Source of the DNA: Marinicauda pacifica | GTDB lineage: Bacteria > Pseudomonadota > Alphaproteobacteria > Caulobacterales > Maricaulaceae | Direction: 5' to 3' | Assembly: GCF_004793635.1 (NCBI RefSeq) | Contig: NZ_SRXV01000003.1 | Span: 248,001-312,000 of the forward strand | DNA length: 64,000 bases | Shown: one piece after another, positions 1 through 8,358 of the stretch | How the letters are laid out: every line of letters starts with the position of its first letter | Position numbering within the stretch: the first letter of the stretch is position 1 | Translations under genes and position numbers: made by a program | The notes under the pieces: generated by a model | Seen by the model: only the letters and a program-made list of their open reading frames with translations | Told to the model about the DNA's origin: nothing | The model's database searches: none

Positions 1-565
1 CACTCGGCCCGCTCGCGTCATGGGGGCGCACCAGCATCAGGCTGGTCGCGCGGGCCTTGGCCGCCTGGTGCAGGCGCTTGGTCGCCGTCAGATCGCACCG
101 GTCTCCGCCCGCCTCGCCCAGCACCAGGAGTCCGGCTTTCAGCCCGTTCTCCATCGCCCACAGCGCATCGCTCATGGCGCGCGGACGCACGCGGACCAGC
201 CGCCGGGGATCGAGCCCGCGGGCCATCAGCCCGTCCGGGCACGGTCCGCCGAAATCGAGCCGGCTGCCTGCCTGATGTACCCACAGAACGGGCCGGTCAC
301 TGTCCAGTCCGGCAAGCCACAGCGCCGCGAAGGCAAAGGCCAGCGGCCCGTCCAGATAGGTGTCGGGGCGCACTTCATGCAGGCCGGCCTGCTGACGGAA
401 GGACGCCAGCGGGTCCTGCCCCTCCTCATCGGCCCACACTTCGCTAACCGGTCCGGCGCGGGCCGGAAGCTCCAGCCGGGTCGGTGTGCGAAACCGGGTC
501 TCGCTGGCCTCCAGCGCGCCTATCTCCTGACGCAAAGTCTTCAGTTTTGAGGCTTTATCCGTCAT
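1..565 (-). CDS. imuA: ImuA, SOS mutagenesis accessory protein (C-terminus beyond window)
   Basis: This reading frame is open from an ATG at 565 to the left edge, giving about 188 residues of the N-terminal part. The protein has the degenerate RecA-like layout of ImuA, with segments such as PVLWVHQAG, DPRRLVRVRPR, GLLVLGEAGG and ATSLMLVRPHD in the right order. ImuA works with ImuB and DnaE2 in error-prone translesion synthesis in alphaproteobacteria, and imuB and dnaE2 would be expected further left. An in-frame ATG at 592 is an alternative start with a GGAAGA-like ribosome site. A GTTC-N7-GTTC LexA box lies at 625-639, just upstream, which independently supports an SOS gene. The identification is from motif memory. 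Confidence 0.8.
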   Translation of the reverse strand, partial: MTDKASKLKTLRQEIGALEASETRFRTPTRLELPARAGPVSEVWADEEGQDPLASFRQQAGLHEVRPDTYLDGPLAFAFAALWLAGLDSDRPVLWVHQAGSRLDFGGPCPDGLMARGLDPRRLVRVRPRAMSDALWAMENGLKAGLLVLGEAGGDRCDLTATKRLHQAAKARATSLMLVRPHDASGPS

Positions 566-624
566 GGAATGACGGTCGGCACGAGGGCGCATGAGACTGT
601 CTTCCCGGACTGCGGCCGATAGAT

Positions 625-639
625 GTTCTATCTTTGTTC
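625..639 (-). promoter_or_regulatory. LexA (SOS) box upstream of imuA
   Basis: Two GTTC half sites at 625-628 and 636-639 are separated by exactly 7 bases. This is the direct-repeat GTTC-N7-GTTC operator known for LexA in alphaproteobacteria. It lies 33 to 60 bases upstream of the two candidate imuA starts. Confidence 0.75.
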
Positions 640-689
640 TCACGCCTTCGGGAGTCAAGCGACCCGGTGAGTCGGCGGCGGACCGGGAC

Positions 690-1184
690 TCAGTCGGCCA
701 GCAAGCGTCTCGGGCCGCTTCCCTGCCGGGCCGCACGGTCGCCGGGGTTGTAAAGCTGGCAGGCCTTCAGCGACAGGCAGCCGCATCCGATACACCCGTC
801 CAGCCGCTCGCGGGTGCGCGTCAGCTGGGCGATCTTGTCATCGATCCGGGTCCGGATCCCTGCGGAAATCTGCGTCCAGTCGGCCCGGTTGGGCGTGCGT
901 CCTTCGGGCAGGCGGGCCAGCACCGCCTGAATCTCGCCAATCGTCAGGCCAAGCTGCTGGGCGATCACGATGAAGGACAGCCGGCGCACGTCCGAGCGCA
1001 GGAAGCGGCGCTGCCCCCCGGCATTGCGGTGCGGGAAGACCAGCCCCTTCTCCTCGTAGAACCGGATCGCCGAAACCGACAGGCCGGTTCGCCGGGCCAT
1101 GTCGCCAATCGTCAAAAGATCGCTTGCCCGCTTGGTCCCGCCCGAGGCGTCAGACCCTTTCTCAGGCGTGGCTCGGCCGGTCAT
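690..1184 (-). CDS. soxR: SoxR, redox-sensitive MerR-family activator
   Basis: This 164-residue MerR-family regulator has an N-terminal winged helix (LTIGDMARRTGLSVSAIRFY, about residues 24-43), a dimerisation helix and a C-terminal cysteine cluster CIGCGCLSLKAC (C131, C134, C136, C142). The CX2CXCX5C spacing is the [2Fe-2S] ligand pattern of SoxR, and it is followed by the usual LYNP stretch. The start at 1184 has an AAGGGGATC ribosome site. The gene is divergent from the questin-oxidase-like gene, and a SoxR operator lies between them. SoxR outside enterics usually answers to redox-cycling compounds directly rather than through SoxS, and no soxS is seen here. Confidence 0.95.
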   Translation of the reverse strand: MTGRATPEKGSDASGGTKRASDLLTIGDMARRTGLSVSAIRFYEEKGLVFPHRNAGGQRRFLRSDVRRLSFIVIAQQLGLTIGEIQAVLARLPEGRTPNRADWTQISAGIRTRIDDKIAQLTRTRERLDGCIGCGCLSLKACQLYNPGDRAARQGSGPRRLLAD

Positions 1185-1220
1185 GAGCGATCCCCTTTTG
1201 AAAACACCGAAAATAAGAGC

Positions 1221-1251
1221 TTGACCTCAAGTTAACTTGAGAAACTAGCGT
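1221..1251 (+). promoter_or_regulatory. SoxR-controlled promoter with operator palindrome
   Basis: A perfect 16-base palindrome, CTCAAGTTAACTTGAG, occupies 1226-1241 and matches the known SoxR box. It sits between a -35 element TTGACC (1221-1226) and a -10 element TAGCGT (1246-1251). The spacer is 19 bases, the overlong spacing typical of MerR/SoxR-activated promoters. Orientation places the rightward gene at 1305 under its control. Confidence 0.9.
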
Positions 1252-1304
1252 GAGCAACACACCGCACGACGCGCCCTGCAACACGGACCAAAGGACGACC
1301 GCTC

Positions 1305-2375
1305 ATGAACGCGCTTGCTCACCCCGCCTATGACAGCCTGCTGGATCGGCTCCACACCTGCGCCCCCAATCTGGACAACGGCAATTTCAATCACCTGCCG
1401 ATGGTGATCGAAGCACTTCACGCCCTGGGGCTCGGATACAGGGCCCCGGCCTGGATCGCGGAAGAGGAAAGCCGGTTTCTGCCGGTGATGGGGCCCGTTG
1501 AACCGATCCGGGCCGACAATCTGGCCGCGGCGCTCGGACAGCGCACGCGCTTCGCCGACTGGGTCATCTATTTTGCAGACGAGATCGAGACACAGGGCTG
1601 GATACCGGTCCTGGACAGATGGGCCCGCCGGCTTGCTCCCGGCTACATCACCGCTGCGGTCCATGGCCCGGTCCGCACCGGTCACGCCGTGCGCGCGCTG
1701 CGCCGGGCCGACACCCTGTCGCGCCGGACCGAGTTGGCCCACGCGCTCGCGGCCTGGGCGGCCATGTACCGCACCTTGCCGGGACGCCAGCCCGCATCCG
1801 GGCTGCGGGCCGGTTCAAGACCATTGCGCGATGTGCTCGAAACCCTGCCCCTGGTGGAGGCGCGCCATCGTCCGCAGAGCGGATCGATCAGCGCAGGGCT
1901 GTTGCAGATTGCCGGGCTCGACGGGTTCGCAGCCCACATCGCCGGCGCAGACCTCTCCGGCGATCCGGCACTACGGGCCGAGGCGCTGATCGAGGTCTTT
2001 CTGGACCTGTTCGTCGAGACTATCAGCACACCCTATTCCATGGTCGTCTTCACCCACGCCGTGACCGGGGCAAGCGCCGCGCGCGAGATGATGGCGGTCA
2101 CCGGCGAGCGCACCGGACGCGCGCTTCTGGCCGGGGCGTTCGGCGCGGGCTGCGCTCTGAAAGCCGCCTTCCTGCCCAAGACCCTGCCAGAGGCGCTGCC
2201 GGCGCGCACCGCCATGCCCGACGACAGTGCCCAGCATCTTTCCCGCCGCGCCGAGGCGACGCGCGACGACCATGCCGTCAAGCTCACCGAGGCAGCGTTG
2301 GGCGCCTATCTGCGTACCGGCAACCGCACCGCGATCGAGGCGAGCGTGCGCGCGATAGAGGCGGTTTCGGCCTGA
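1305..2375 (+). CDS. Questin oxidase-like protein (DUF4243), SoxR-controlled
   Basis: This 356-residue protein resembles the questin oxidase-like family. Visible family signatures are an early NHLPM segment (about residues 29-33), ADWVIYFADEI, and AAVHGPVRTGHAVRAL near residues 126-141. The fungal members (GedK type) perform Baeyer-Villiger-like cleavage of anthraquinones; the bacterial members are uncharacterised. An AAGGAC ribosome site precedes the ATG. The gene is the only one downstream of the SoxR promoter at 1221-1251, so induction by quinones or other redox-cycling compounds is likely. The substrate is not known. The family assignment is from motif recognition and the biochemical role is inferred. 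Confidence 0.75.
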   Translation: MNALAHPAYDSLLDRLHTCAPNLDNGNFNHLPMVIEALHALGLGYRAPAWIAEEESRFLPVMGPVEPIRADNLAAALGQRTRFADWVIYFADEIETQGWIPVLDRWARRLAPGYITAAVHGPVRTGHAVRALRRADTLSRRTELAHALAAWAAMYRTLPGRQPASGLRAGSRPLRDVLETLPLVEARHRPQSGSISAGLLQIAGLDGFAAHIAGADLSGDPALRAEALIEVFLDLFVETISTPYSMVVFTHAVTGASAAREMMAVTGERTGRALLAGAFGAGCALKAAFLPKTLPEALPARTAMPDDSAQHLSRRAEATRDDHAVKLTEAALGAYLRTGNRTAIEASVRAIEAVSA

Positions 2376-2443
2376 CCGGGCGAAGGTGCAGCGCATCGCC
2401 CAAGACGGCGGACATCGCGCGCCGGGCACGCTAAGACGAGCGC

Positions 2444-2929
2444 ATGATCGCGCCCGCCCTCATCGTGTCCAGCCTGGTGCTCCTGCCGGCCCTCGCCGTC
2501 CTGGCCTGGATCGATGCGCGCACCTACCGCCTGCCGGATATCCTGACCCTGCCTCTGATCGCGGCCGGACTGGCGGCGGCGCTCTGGCTGGACCGCAATA
2601 TCTGGCTGCACCTGTCCGGGGCGGCGCTGGGCTATCTGGTCTTTGTCGGGATCGAGCTGGCCTACCGCCAGCTTCGCGACCGTGACGGGCTAGGCCGGGG
2701 CGATGCGAAACTGCTGGCGGCGGGCGGGGCCTGGTGCTCGGTCGCGGCCCTGCCGCTCATCGTCCTGCTGGCAAGCGTCACCGCGCTCTGCTGCGTCTTC
2801 GCGCTGCGCCTCGCCGGCCAGGAGGTCTCGGCTCGCACGCTGATGGCGTTCGGCCCGTTTCTCGCCTTCGCCATTGCTCTGGTCTGGATCGTGCAGATCG
2901 CCTCGCCGGGCTTCCCGCTCTACCTCTAG
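2444..2929 (+). CDS. cpaA: A24 prepilin peptidase, short CpaA-like form
   Basis: This 161-residue inner-membrane protein has about five or six hydrophobic segments. It carries both catalytic aspartates of type IV prepilin peptidases: the first in AWIDARTYRLPD (about residue 24) and the second in the GRGD motif (about residue 86). It lacks the N-terminal methyltransferase domain of PilD, as do CpaA/TadV-type enzymes that process Flp pilins. No pilus genes adjoin it, so it is an orphan here. Its stop codon overlaps the convergent SulP gene by 4 bases. Confidence 0.85.
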   Translation: MIAPALIVSSLVLLPALAVLAWIDARTYRLPDILTLPLIAAGLAAALWLDRNIWLHLSGAALGYLVFVGIELAYRQLRDRDGLGRGDAKLLAAGGAWCSVAALPLIVLLASVTALCCVFALRLAGQEVSARTLMAFGPFLAFAIALVWIVQIASPGFPLYL

Positions 2930-4734
2930 GCCCCGGGCCCCGGCGTTGTCTGGTGCCGGTCGAGCCCGGCCGATTCCGCATTCGGGCAGATATCGGGCCG
3001 CCGGGCGTCCAGCGCGCGCTGCGCGGTCTCCGGCGCCAGCGCGCGGAACGCATCGTACTGGCTGAGAAAGACCTCACCCGTCAGATCGTCGAGGAAATGG
3101 CTTCGCTTCAGCCGGTCCATGACGGGGCCCTTCACCTCGGACAGGTGCAGCGTGACACCGCCATCCTTCAGGCGCCGGTTCAGCGATTCCAGGCTTTCCA
3201 GCGCACTGAAGTCGATCTCGTTCACCGCCGGGCACATCAGGATCAGATGGCGAAGCCCCGGCTGCGCGGCGAGGATCGCCAGCACCCGGTCTTCCAGATA
3301 GCGCGCATTGGCAAAGTACAGGCTTTCGTCGACCCGCAGCGTCGCAACGTCCGGGGCGGTGATGACGTCATGGCGGTCCACATTGCGGAAATGCTGCGTG
3401 CCCGGCACCTGACCGACCAGCGCCGAATGCGGCTTGCTGGTCCGGTAGAGGAAGAGGCCAAGCGAAATCAGCACCCCGGCCGCCACCCCGGCCTCCACGC
3501 CCAACAGCAGCGTCAGCGCGATGGTCGCGCTCATCGCCGCGAAATCGCCCAGTGAATAGGCGTAGGCCCGCCGGAGCGCGCCAAGATCGATCAGCGAGAC
3601 TACGGCAACGATGATGGTCGCCGCCAGCACCGCATTGGGAAGGCTCGCCAGAAGCGGAGTGAAGACAAGCGCGGCGATGGCGATGCCGACCGCGGTGAAC
3701 GCTCCGGCAGCCGGCGTCTGCGCCCCGGCGTCGAAATTGACTACCGAGCGCGCAAATCCGCCCGTGACGGGGTAGCCGCCGGAAAACGCCGCCGCGATAT
3801 TGGCCGCGCCGAGGCCCACCAGCTCCTGATCGGGATCGATGCGCTGGCGCTTCTTGGCCGCCAGCGTCTGGGCGACCGAGACCGACTCGACAAAACCGAT
3901 GATGGAGATCAGCGCCGCCGAGGACAGGAGCGCCCCGACGAGCTCGCCATTCAGGCTCGGTACGGTGAAGGGCGGCAGCCCGGCGGGAACTTCACCGACC
4001 AGCGCCACGCCGAGTGCGCCGAGATTGAAGACCTCGACCGCCACGATCGACACCGCGACAGCCAGGATGGGCCCGGCCCGGCTGACCATCGCAGCCACAC
4101 CCGGCTTCATCCCGACGGCGCGCAGGAGGGGCGCCAGCCCTTTGCGGCTCCAGAACAGGAAGCCCAGCGCCGACACGCCGATGACCAGTGTGTAGGGCTC
4201 TACATTGCCTGCGTTCTCCACGAAGCCCCGCCCGATCTCGATCAGCGTATGACCCCCGCCCTCGATGCCGATCACATGGCGCACCTGTCCCGCCGCAATC
4301 AGCAGGCCGGTGGCCGTGATGAAACCGGAAATGACCGGATGGGACAGGAAATTGGCCAGGAAACCCAGCCGGAACAGGCCCAGCGTCAGCAACATGACTC
4401 CCGAAAGGAAGGCCAGCGTCAGCGCTGCCGTGACATAGTCCAGACTGCCGGCCTCCGCGATCCGGCCGACCGAGGCGGCCGTCAGCAATGAGACGACGGC
4501 AACCGGGCCAACCGCAAGCGCGCGGCTCGTGCCGAACACGGCGTACAGCACCAGAGGCGCGATCGAGGCATAGAGCCCGGCCTGGGGCGGCAGGCCCGCC
4601 AGCATCGCATAGGCCAGCGATTGCGGGATCAGCATGATCGTCACAATCAATGCGGCCAGTGCATCATTGGAGAATGCCCGGGCGTCGTAGCTGCGGCCCC
4701 AGTCCAGGATCGGGAGGTAGCGGGCAAGTTTCAT
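2926..4734 (-). CDS. SulP-family anion transporter with STAS domain
   Basis: This protein of about 602 residues has a SulP membrane domain (IPQSLAYAMLAGLPPQAGLYAS, GTSRALAVGPVAVVSLL) of roughly ten or more helices. A cytoplasmic STAS domain follows in the last 150 residues, with the CPAVNEIDFSALESLE core. A longer frame reaches 4830, but that would overlap the upstream SQR gene; the ATG at 4734 begins the conserved MKLARYLPILDW start and leaves a 40-base gap. It is last in the bigR-pdo-sqr run, so export of the sulfite or sulfate made by sulfide oxidation is a reasonable inference. Confidence 0.85.
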   Translation of the reverse strand: MKLARYLPILDWGRSYDARAFSNDALAALIVTIMLIPQSLAYAMLAGLPPQAGLYASIAPLVLYAVFGTSRALAVGPVAVVSLLTAASVGRIAEAGSLDYVTAALTLAFLSGVMLLTLGLFRLGFLANFLSHPVISGFITATGLLIAAGQVRHVIGIEGGGHTLIEIGRGFVENAGNVEPYTLVIGVSALGFLFWSRKGLAPLLRAVGMKPGVAAMVSRAGPILAVAVSIVAVEVFNLGALGVALVGEVPAGLPPFTVPSLNGELVGALLSSAALISIIGFVESVSVAQTLAAKKRQRIDPDQELVGLGAANIAAAFSGGYPVTGGFARSVVNFDAGAQTPAAGAFTAVGIAIAALVFTPLLASLPNAVLAATIIVAVVSLIDLGALRRAYAYSLGDFAAMSATIALTLLLGVEAGVAAGVLISLGLFLYRTSKPHSALVGQVPGTQHFRNVDRHDVITAPDVATLRVDESLYFANARYLEDRVLAILAAQPGLRHLILMCPAVNEIDFSALESLESLNRRLKDGGVTLHLSEVKGPVMDRLKRSHFLDDLTGEVFLSQYDAFRALAPETAQRALDARRPDICPNAESAGLDRHQTTPGPGA

Positions 4735-4774
4735 CGGCAGGACGGACCTTTCTCGGAAGTCTTCCGCGGCGGCA

Positions 4775-6517
4775 TCACGATCGCGGCGGCAGCGCATCCT
4801 GCGCTTCGTAACCGGAGGGAGTGTGAGCAAGACGCTCGGGCGTCACCAGCCATTCGCGGCCTTTCAGCATCGCCCCGAAATAAATGGCCGGCAGCATCTT
4901 TTCCTTCAGGAACCAGGCCAGCCGGCTCGGTTTCGTGCCGTCCACCAGCCAGGAGGGGAAGGTCGGCAGCAGCTTGCCGCCATAGCCGAACTCGGCCAGC
5001 ACGATCTTGCCGCGCTCCACGGTCAGCGGACACGAGCCATAGCCGTTATAGATCCGGCGCGGCGTGCGGCCGTCCAGCACGGAAATCACATTCTCCGCAA
5101 CGACCGGGGCCTGCGCCCGTACCGCCGCGGCGGTCTTGGCATTGGGCGCCGAACAGGCATCGCCCAGCGCAAAGACATTGCCGTAGCGCACGTGCTGCAG
5201 GGTTTCCGCGGAGACCTCGATCCAGCCTGCCTCATTGGCGAGCGGAGAGGCCTTGACGAAATCTGGTGCGGTCTGGGGCGGGCAGACATGGATCATGTCG
5301 AATCTGCGCTCGACCAGCTCGCCTTCGCGCTCGCCGGACATGATCTTGAACGTTGCAGTCCGTTTCGGCCCGTCGATCGCAACGAGATTGGAGTTGAGCT
5401 CCAGGTCGATCGCGTAATCCTTCACGTAGTCCATCAGGGCCGGCACGTACGCGCCGACGCCGAACAGGGTACCGCCCGCGTTGCGGAACTCGACCTGAAT
5501 TTTGTCCAGCGCCCCGGCCCGCTTCCAGGCATCGCAGGCCAGGTACATTGCTTTTTGCGGCGCGCCGGCGCATTTGATCGGCATGGGCGGTTGGGTGAAC
5601 AGCGCTGTGCCCGATCTCAGATTGCGCACCAGCTCCCAGGTATACGGCGCCAGATCGAACCGGTAGTTCGACGTCACCCCGTTCTTGCCGAGTGTGGCGC
5701 GCAGGCCGTCGACCTGATCCCAGTCCAGCTTCAGCCCCGGCGCGGCAACCAGCACCGAATAGGCAAGCCGGGTGCCGTCTTCCAGCACCACGGCCTGGCG
5801 GTCCGGCTCGAAACTGGCCGCTGCGGCGCGGATCCATTTGACCCCCTTGGGGATGAGCCCGGCCATCGCGCGCACCGTCTCCCGGCGCCGGAAAACTCCG
5901 CCGCCGACCAGCGTCCAGCCGGGCTGGTAATAGTGCTCGTCGCGCGGCTCGATCAGGGCGATGCGGGTTTGCGGCCGGCGCTTCAGGATGCTCGCGGCGC
6001 TGGCAATGCCGCCCGCGCCCCCGCCAATCACGACGACGTCGTAACGCGCTCCCGGTTCTACAGGCCGTGGGCGGTCCTCCTGTGCATGCGCCGGCTGGCG
6101 CAGGCGCGCCGCCAGGCGGGACCGCTGGCTGGAGATGTCGTACCCGGCTTCGGCAGCGGTCCGGATCAGCGCATCGGCATCGATGTGGCGAGCCTCGCTC
6201 AGAGCCCAGAGCGTCACCGAACGCGTCCCGGTCCGGCAATAGGCCAGGACCGGACCGTTGAGATCGGACAGCGCGGCGGTCATGGCCTCGACATCCGCCT
6301 CGCCGATCTGCCCCCCGATGACGGGAATATAGCGGTAGTCGAGCCCCTGCGCGCGGGCTGCCGCCTCGATCTCGGCCGAGGAGGGCTGGCCGTCCTCCTC
6401 CGCGTCCGGCCTGTTATTGATGATGGCCTTGTAGCCCTGGCTGGCCGCCATGCCGATTTCGGCCACGGAAAGCTGCGGGCTGGCCGCGAAGAATGGCGAA
6501 ATCTGTTTCAGGTCCAT
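4775..6517 (-). CDS. sqr: DUF442 (Blh-type) domain fused to sulfide:quinone oxidoreductase
   Basis: This 580-residue protein has two domains. Residues 1-115 are a DUF442/TIGR01244 phosphatase- or rhodanese-like domain with an active-site loop YCRTGTRS (Cys94). From residue 158 on it is a flavoprotein with an FAD dinucleotide fold (VVVIGGGAGG, about 161-170), a PIKCAGAPQKAMYL segment, and GDACSAPNAKTAAAVRAQAPV near the C-terminal FAD site. These features fit the type II SQR group related to the mitochondrial enzyme. It would oxidise sulfide to a persulfide and pass electrons to quinone. The start has a strong GGAGGAG site. In many alphaproteobacteria DUF442 is instead attached to the persulfide dioxygenase, which here is a separate gene 31 bases upstream. 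Confidence 0.88.
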   Translation of the reverse strand: MDLKQISPFFAASPQLSVAEIGMAASQGYKAIINNRPDAEEDGQPSSAEIEAAARAQGLDYRYIPVIGGQIGEADVEAMTAALSDLNGPVLAYCRTGTRSVTLWALSEARHIDADALIRTAAEAGYDISSQRSRLAARLRQPAHAQEDRPRPVEPGARYDVVVIGGGAGGIASAASILKRRPQTRIALIEPRDEHYYQPGWTLVGGGVFRRRETVRAMAGLIPKGVKWIRAAAASFEPDRQAVVLEDGTRLAYSVLVAAPGLKLDWDQVDGLRATLGKNGVTSNYRFDLAPYTWELVRNLRSGTALFTQPPMPIKCAGAPQKAMYLACDAWKRAGALDKIQVEFRNAGGTLFGVGAYVPALMDYVKDYAIDLELNSNLVAIDGPKRTATFKIMSGEREGELVERRFDMIHVCPPQTAPDFVKASPLANEAGWIEVSAETLQHVRYGNVFALGDACSAPNAKTAAAVRAQAPVVAENVISVLDGRTPRRIYNGYGSCPLTVERGKIVLAEFGYGGKLLPTFPSWLVDGTKPSRLAWFLKEKMLPAIYFGAMLKGREWLVTPERLAHTPSGYEAQDALPPRS

Positions 6518-6548
6518 ATTGGTCTCCTCCCCTCCGGCCCGCTTCGCC

Positions 6549-7418
6549 CTAGAGCGCGTCGAGCGGGATTTTCAGGTAGCGAACCCCGTTATCCTCGGCC
6601 GGAGGCGTCTCGCCGGCCCGCATGTTGACCTGCACCGAGGGCAGGATGAGGACGGGCATCTCCAGCGTCGCATCGCGGGCGGTGCGCATCTGGACGAATT
6701 CGTCCTCGCTGACCCCTTCATGGACGTGGATATTGCCGGTCTTCTCTTCGCCGACAGTGGTCTGCCAGGCATAGCTGTCGCGTCCCGGTGCCTTGTAGTC
6801 GTGGCACATGAACAGCCGGGTCTCGTCGGGCAGGGCAAAAATCTTCTGGATCGAGCGGTAGAGCGTGCGCGCATCCCCGCCCGGAAAATCGCACCGCGCC
6901 GTGCCGTAGTCCGGCATGAACAGCGTATCGCCGACAAACCCGGCATCGCCGATGACATAGGTCATGCAGGCCGGCGTGTGGCCGGGCGTGTGAATCGCGC
7001 GCGCCTCGATATTGCCGACCTTGAAGGTCTCGCCGTCCTCGAACAGCACGTCGAACTGGGAGCCATCGCGCTTGAACTCGGTCCCGGCGTTGAACACCTT
7101 GCCGAACACGTCCTGGACCACCTTGATATTCGAGCCGATGGCGAGTTTGCCACCGACCTTCTCCTTGAGATACGGCGCCGCCGACAGGTGGTCGGCGTGG
7201 ACATGGGTTTCCAGAATCCAGTCGGCCGTCAGGCCCTGGTCCTTGAGATAGGCGATGATCTCGTCGGCGCTGTGCTTGGAGGTACGCCCGGATTTGGGAT
7301 CGTAGTTGAGAACCGAGTCGACGATCGCCGCCTTGCTGGTTTCCGGATCGGAAACGACATAGGAGAACGTGTTCGTCGGCTCGTCGAAGAACATCTTGAT
7401 GTCGGGCTTGCGGGTCAT
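6549..7418 (-). CDS. pdo: Persulfide dioxygenase (ETHE1/Blh-like MBL-fold protein)
   Basis: This 289-residue metallo-beta-lactamase-fold protein has the HVHADH metal motif (ETHVHADHLSAAPYL), HTPGHTPACMTYV, GFVGDTLF and a late CHDY histidine. This is the mononuclear iron arrangement of ETHE1-type persulfide dioxygenases, which oxidise glutathione persulfide to sulfite. The chosen ATG at 7418 starts MTRKPDIKMFFDEPTN and overlaps the bigR stop in an ATGA arrangement; the longer frame to 7487 would run inside bigR. It acts between the SQR fusion and sulfite removal. It has no fused DUF442 or rhodanese domain. Confidence 0.9.
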   Translation of the reverse strand: MTRKPDIKMFFDEPTNTFSYVVSDPETSKAAIVDSVLNYDPKSGRTSKHSADEIIAYLKDQGLTADWILETHVHADHLSAAPYLKEKVGGKLAIGSNIKVVQDVFGKVFNAGTEFKRDGSQFDVLFEDGETFKVGNIEARAIHTPGHTPACMTYVIGDAGFVGDTLFMPDYGTARCDFPGGDARTLYRSIQKIFALPDETRLFMCHDYKAPGRDSYAWQTTVGEEKTGNIHVHEGVSEDEFVQMRTARDATLEMPVLILPSVQVNMRAGETPPAEDNGVRYLKIPLDAL

Positions 7419-7771
7419 CGCTTTGCTCCCTGGGTTTGCGCCGCTCGGGGCGCGTGTGTTGCCGGTTTCGGGCCGAAGGCGTCGCACATGGCGTGCATGA
7501 GGGCCTCCAGGCGCGCATCCTTCAGCTTGTAGAAGACCTGCTTGGACTGACGGCGTGCCGTGACCAGGCCCTGCTCGCGCAGCCGCGCAAGATCGCGCGA
7601 CAGGTTGGGCTGGGCCGCCCCGGTGGCCGCCTCGATCTCGGATACCGAGCGTTCGCCATCCATCAGCTCGCAGGCGATCAGCAGGCGATTGGGATGTGAC
7701 AGCGTCTTCAGGAGCGACGCCACCTCTGCGGCGCGCTCGCGAACCTCGCTGAAATCAAGACCGTCTTTCAT
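7415..7771 (-). CDS. bigR: BigR/SqrR-like ArsR-family persulfide-sensing repressor
   Basis: This 118-residue ArsR winged-helix protein contains HPNRLLIACELMDGERSVSEI and a QPNLSRDLARLREQGLVTARR recognition region. Cys34 sits in the LIAC position used by BigR and SqrR for persulfide sensing. The second cysteine (C96, in HAMCDAFG) is about one helical turn before the position I expect from BigR. The gene is translationally coupled to pdo and divergent from the pmpA-like gene, across an AT-rich stretch with an inverted repeat. The start at 7771 was chosen because it opens the ArsR fold; longer frames have no homology. Confidence 0.88.
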   Translation of the reverse strand: MKDGLDFSEVRERAAEVASLLKTLSHPNRLLIACELMDGERSVSEIEAATGAAQPNLSRDLARLREQGLVTARRQSKQVFYKLKDARLEALMHAMCDAFGPKPATHAPRAAQTQGAKR

Positions 7772-7828
7772 GCGTGCGTCCTCGTCAGTCCTCACAAGCC
7801 TGCAAGAAGAGGCTTGCCATGACCCTCT

Positions 7829-7856
7829 ATATATATCATTTTCGATAATTGAAAAG
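7829..7856. promoter_or_regulatory. Putative BigR operator / divergent promoter
   Basis: An AT-rich stretch in otherwise GC-rich DNA lies between bigR and the pmpA-like gene. It contains TTTTC (7839-7843), a 7-base spacer and GAAAA (7851-7855) as an inverted repeat. BigR boxes are AT-rich palindromes, so this is the best operator candidate. Its position would let one repressor control both operons. Confidence 0.5.
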
Positions 7857-7906
7857 TGTTGAGTTGTCGCAGCCCCTCGCTGCGCTCCCGGATCGGAGAC
7901 ACGCCC

Positions 7907-8347
7907 ATGATCGAGACCACGGTTCACGCCACACCGTTCACGCCGGTCGCCGCCATAGCCGGCGGCGCGCTGATCGGGCTGGCCGCCGTCATGCTGATGG
8001 CGCTCAACGGCCGGATCGCCGGCATTTCCGGCATTGCCGGCGGCCTGCTCGGACGCGGCACAGGCGACCGCGCCTGGCGCGCGGCCTTCATTGCCGGACT
8101 GATCGGCGCCCCGCTCATTTACATGCTGTTCAGCCCAGAACGGCCGAACTTTTCGATGCCCGTATCGGCACCGCTGCTCATTCTCGCCGGTGTGCTGGTC
8201 GGCATCGGCACCCAGCTCGGGTCGGGCTGCACGTCCGGCCACGGCGTCTGCGGCACGGCACGCCTGTCGGTCCGCTCCATGGTCGCGACGGCCAGCTTCA
8301 TGACCACAGGCATCGTCACCGTCTTCCTTCTGCGCCACGTTTTCTAG
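7907..8347 (+). CDS. YeeE/YedE-family sulfur transporter subunit (PmpA-like)
   Basis: This 146-residue membrane protein has about four helices and the conserved cysteine motif [12 protein letters not shown] (about residues 105-116), typical of YeeE/YedE half-size proteins. The ATG at 7907 has a GGAGAC ribosome site. These proteins are linked to uptake or export of thiosulfate-like or persulfide sulfur, and they regularly sit beside BigR/SQR/PDO genes. It forms a pair with the next gene, 11 bases downstream. Confidence 0.85.
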   Translation: MIETTVHATPFTPVAAIAGGALIGLAAVMLMALNGRIAGISGIAGGLLGRGTGDRAWRAAFIAGLIGAPLIYMLFSPERPNFSMPVSAPLLILAGVLVGIGTQLGSGCTSGHGVCGTARLSVRSMVATASFMTTGIVTVFLLRHVF

Positions 8348-8358
8348 GAGAATGCGAT

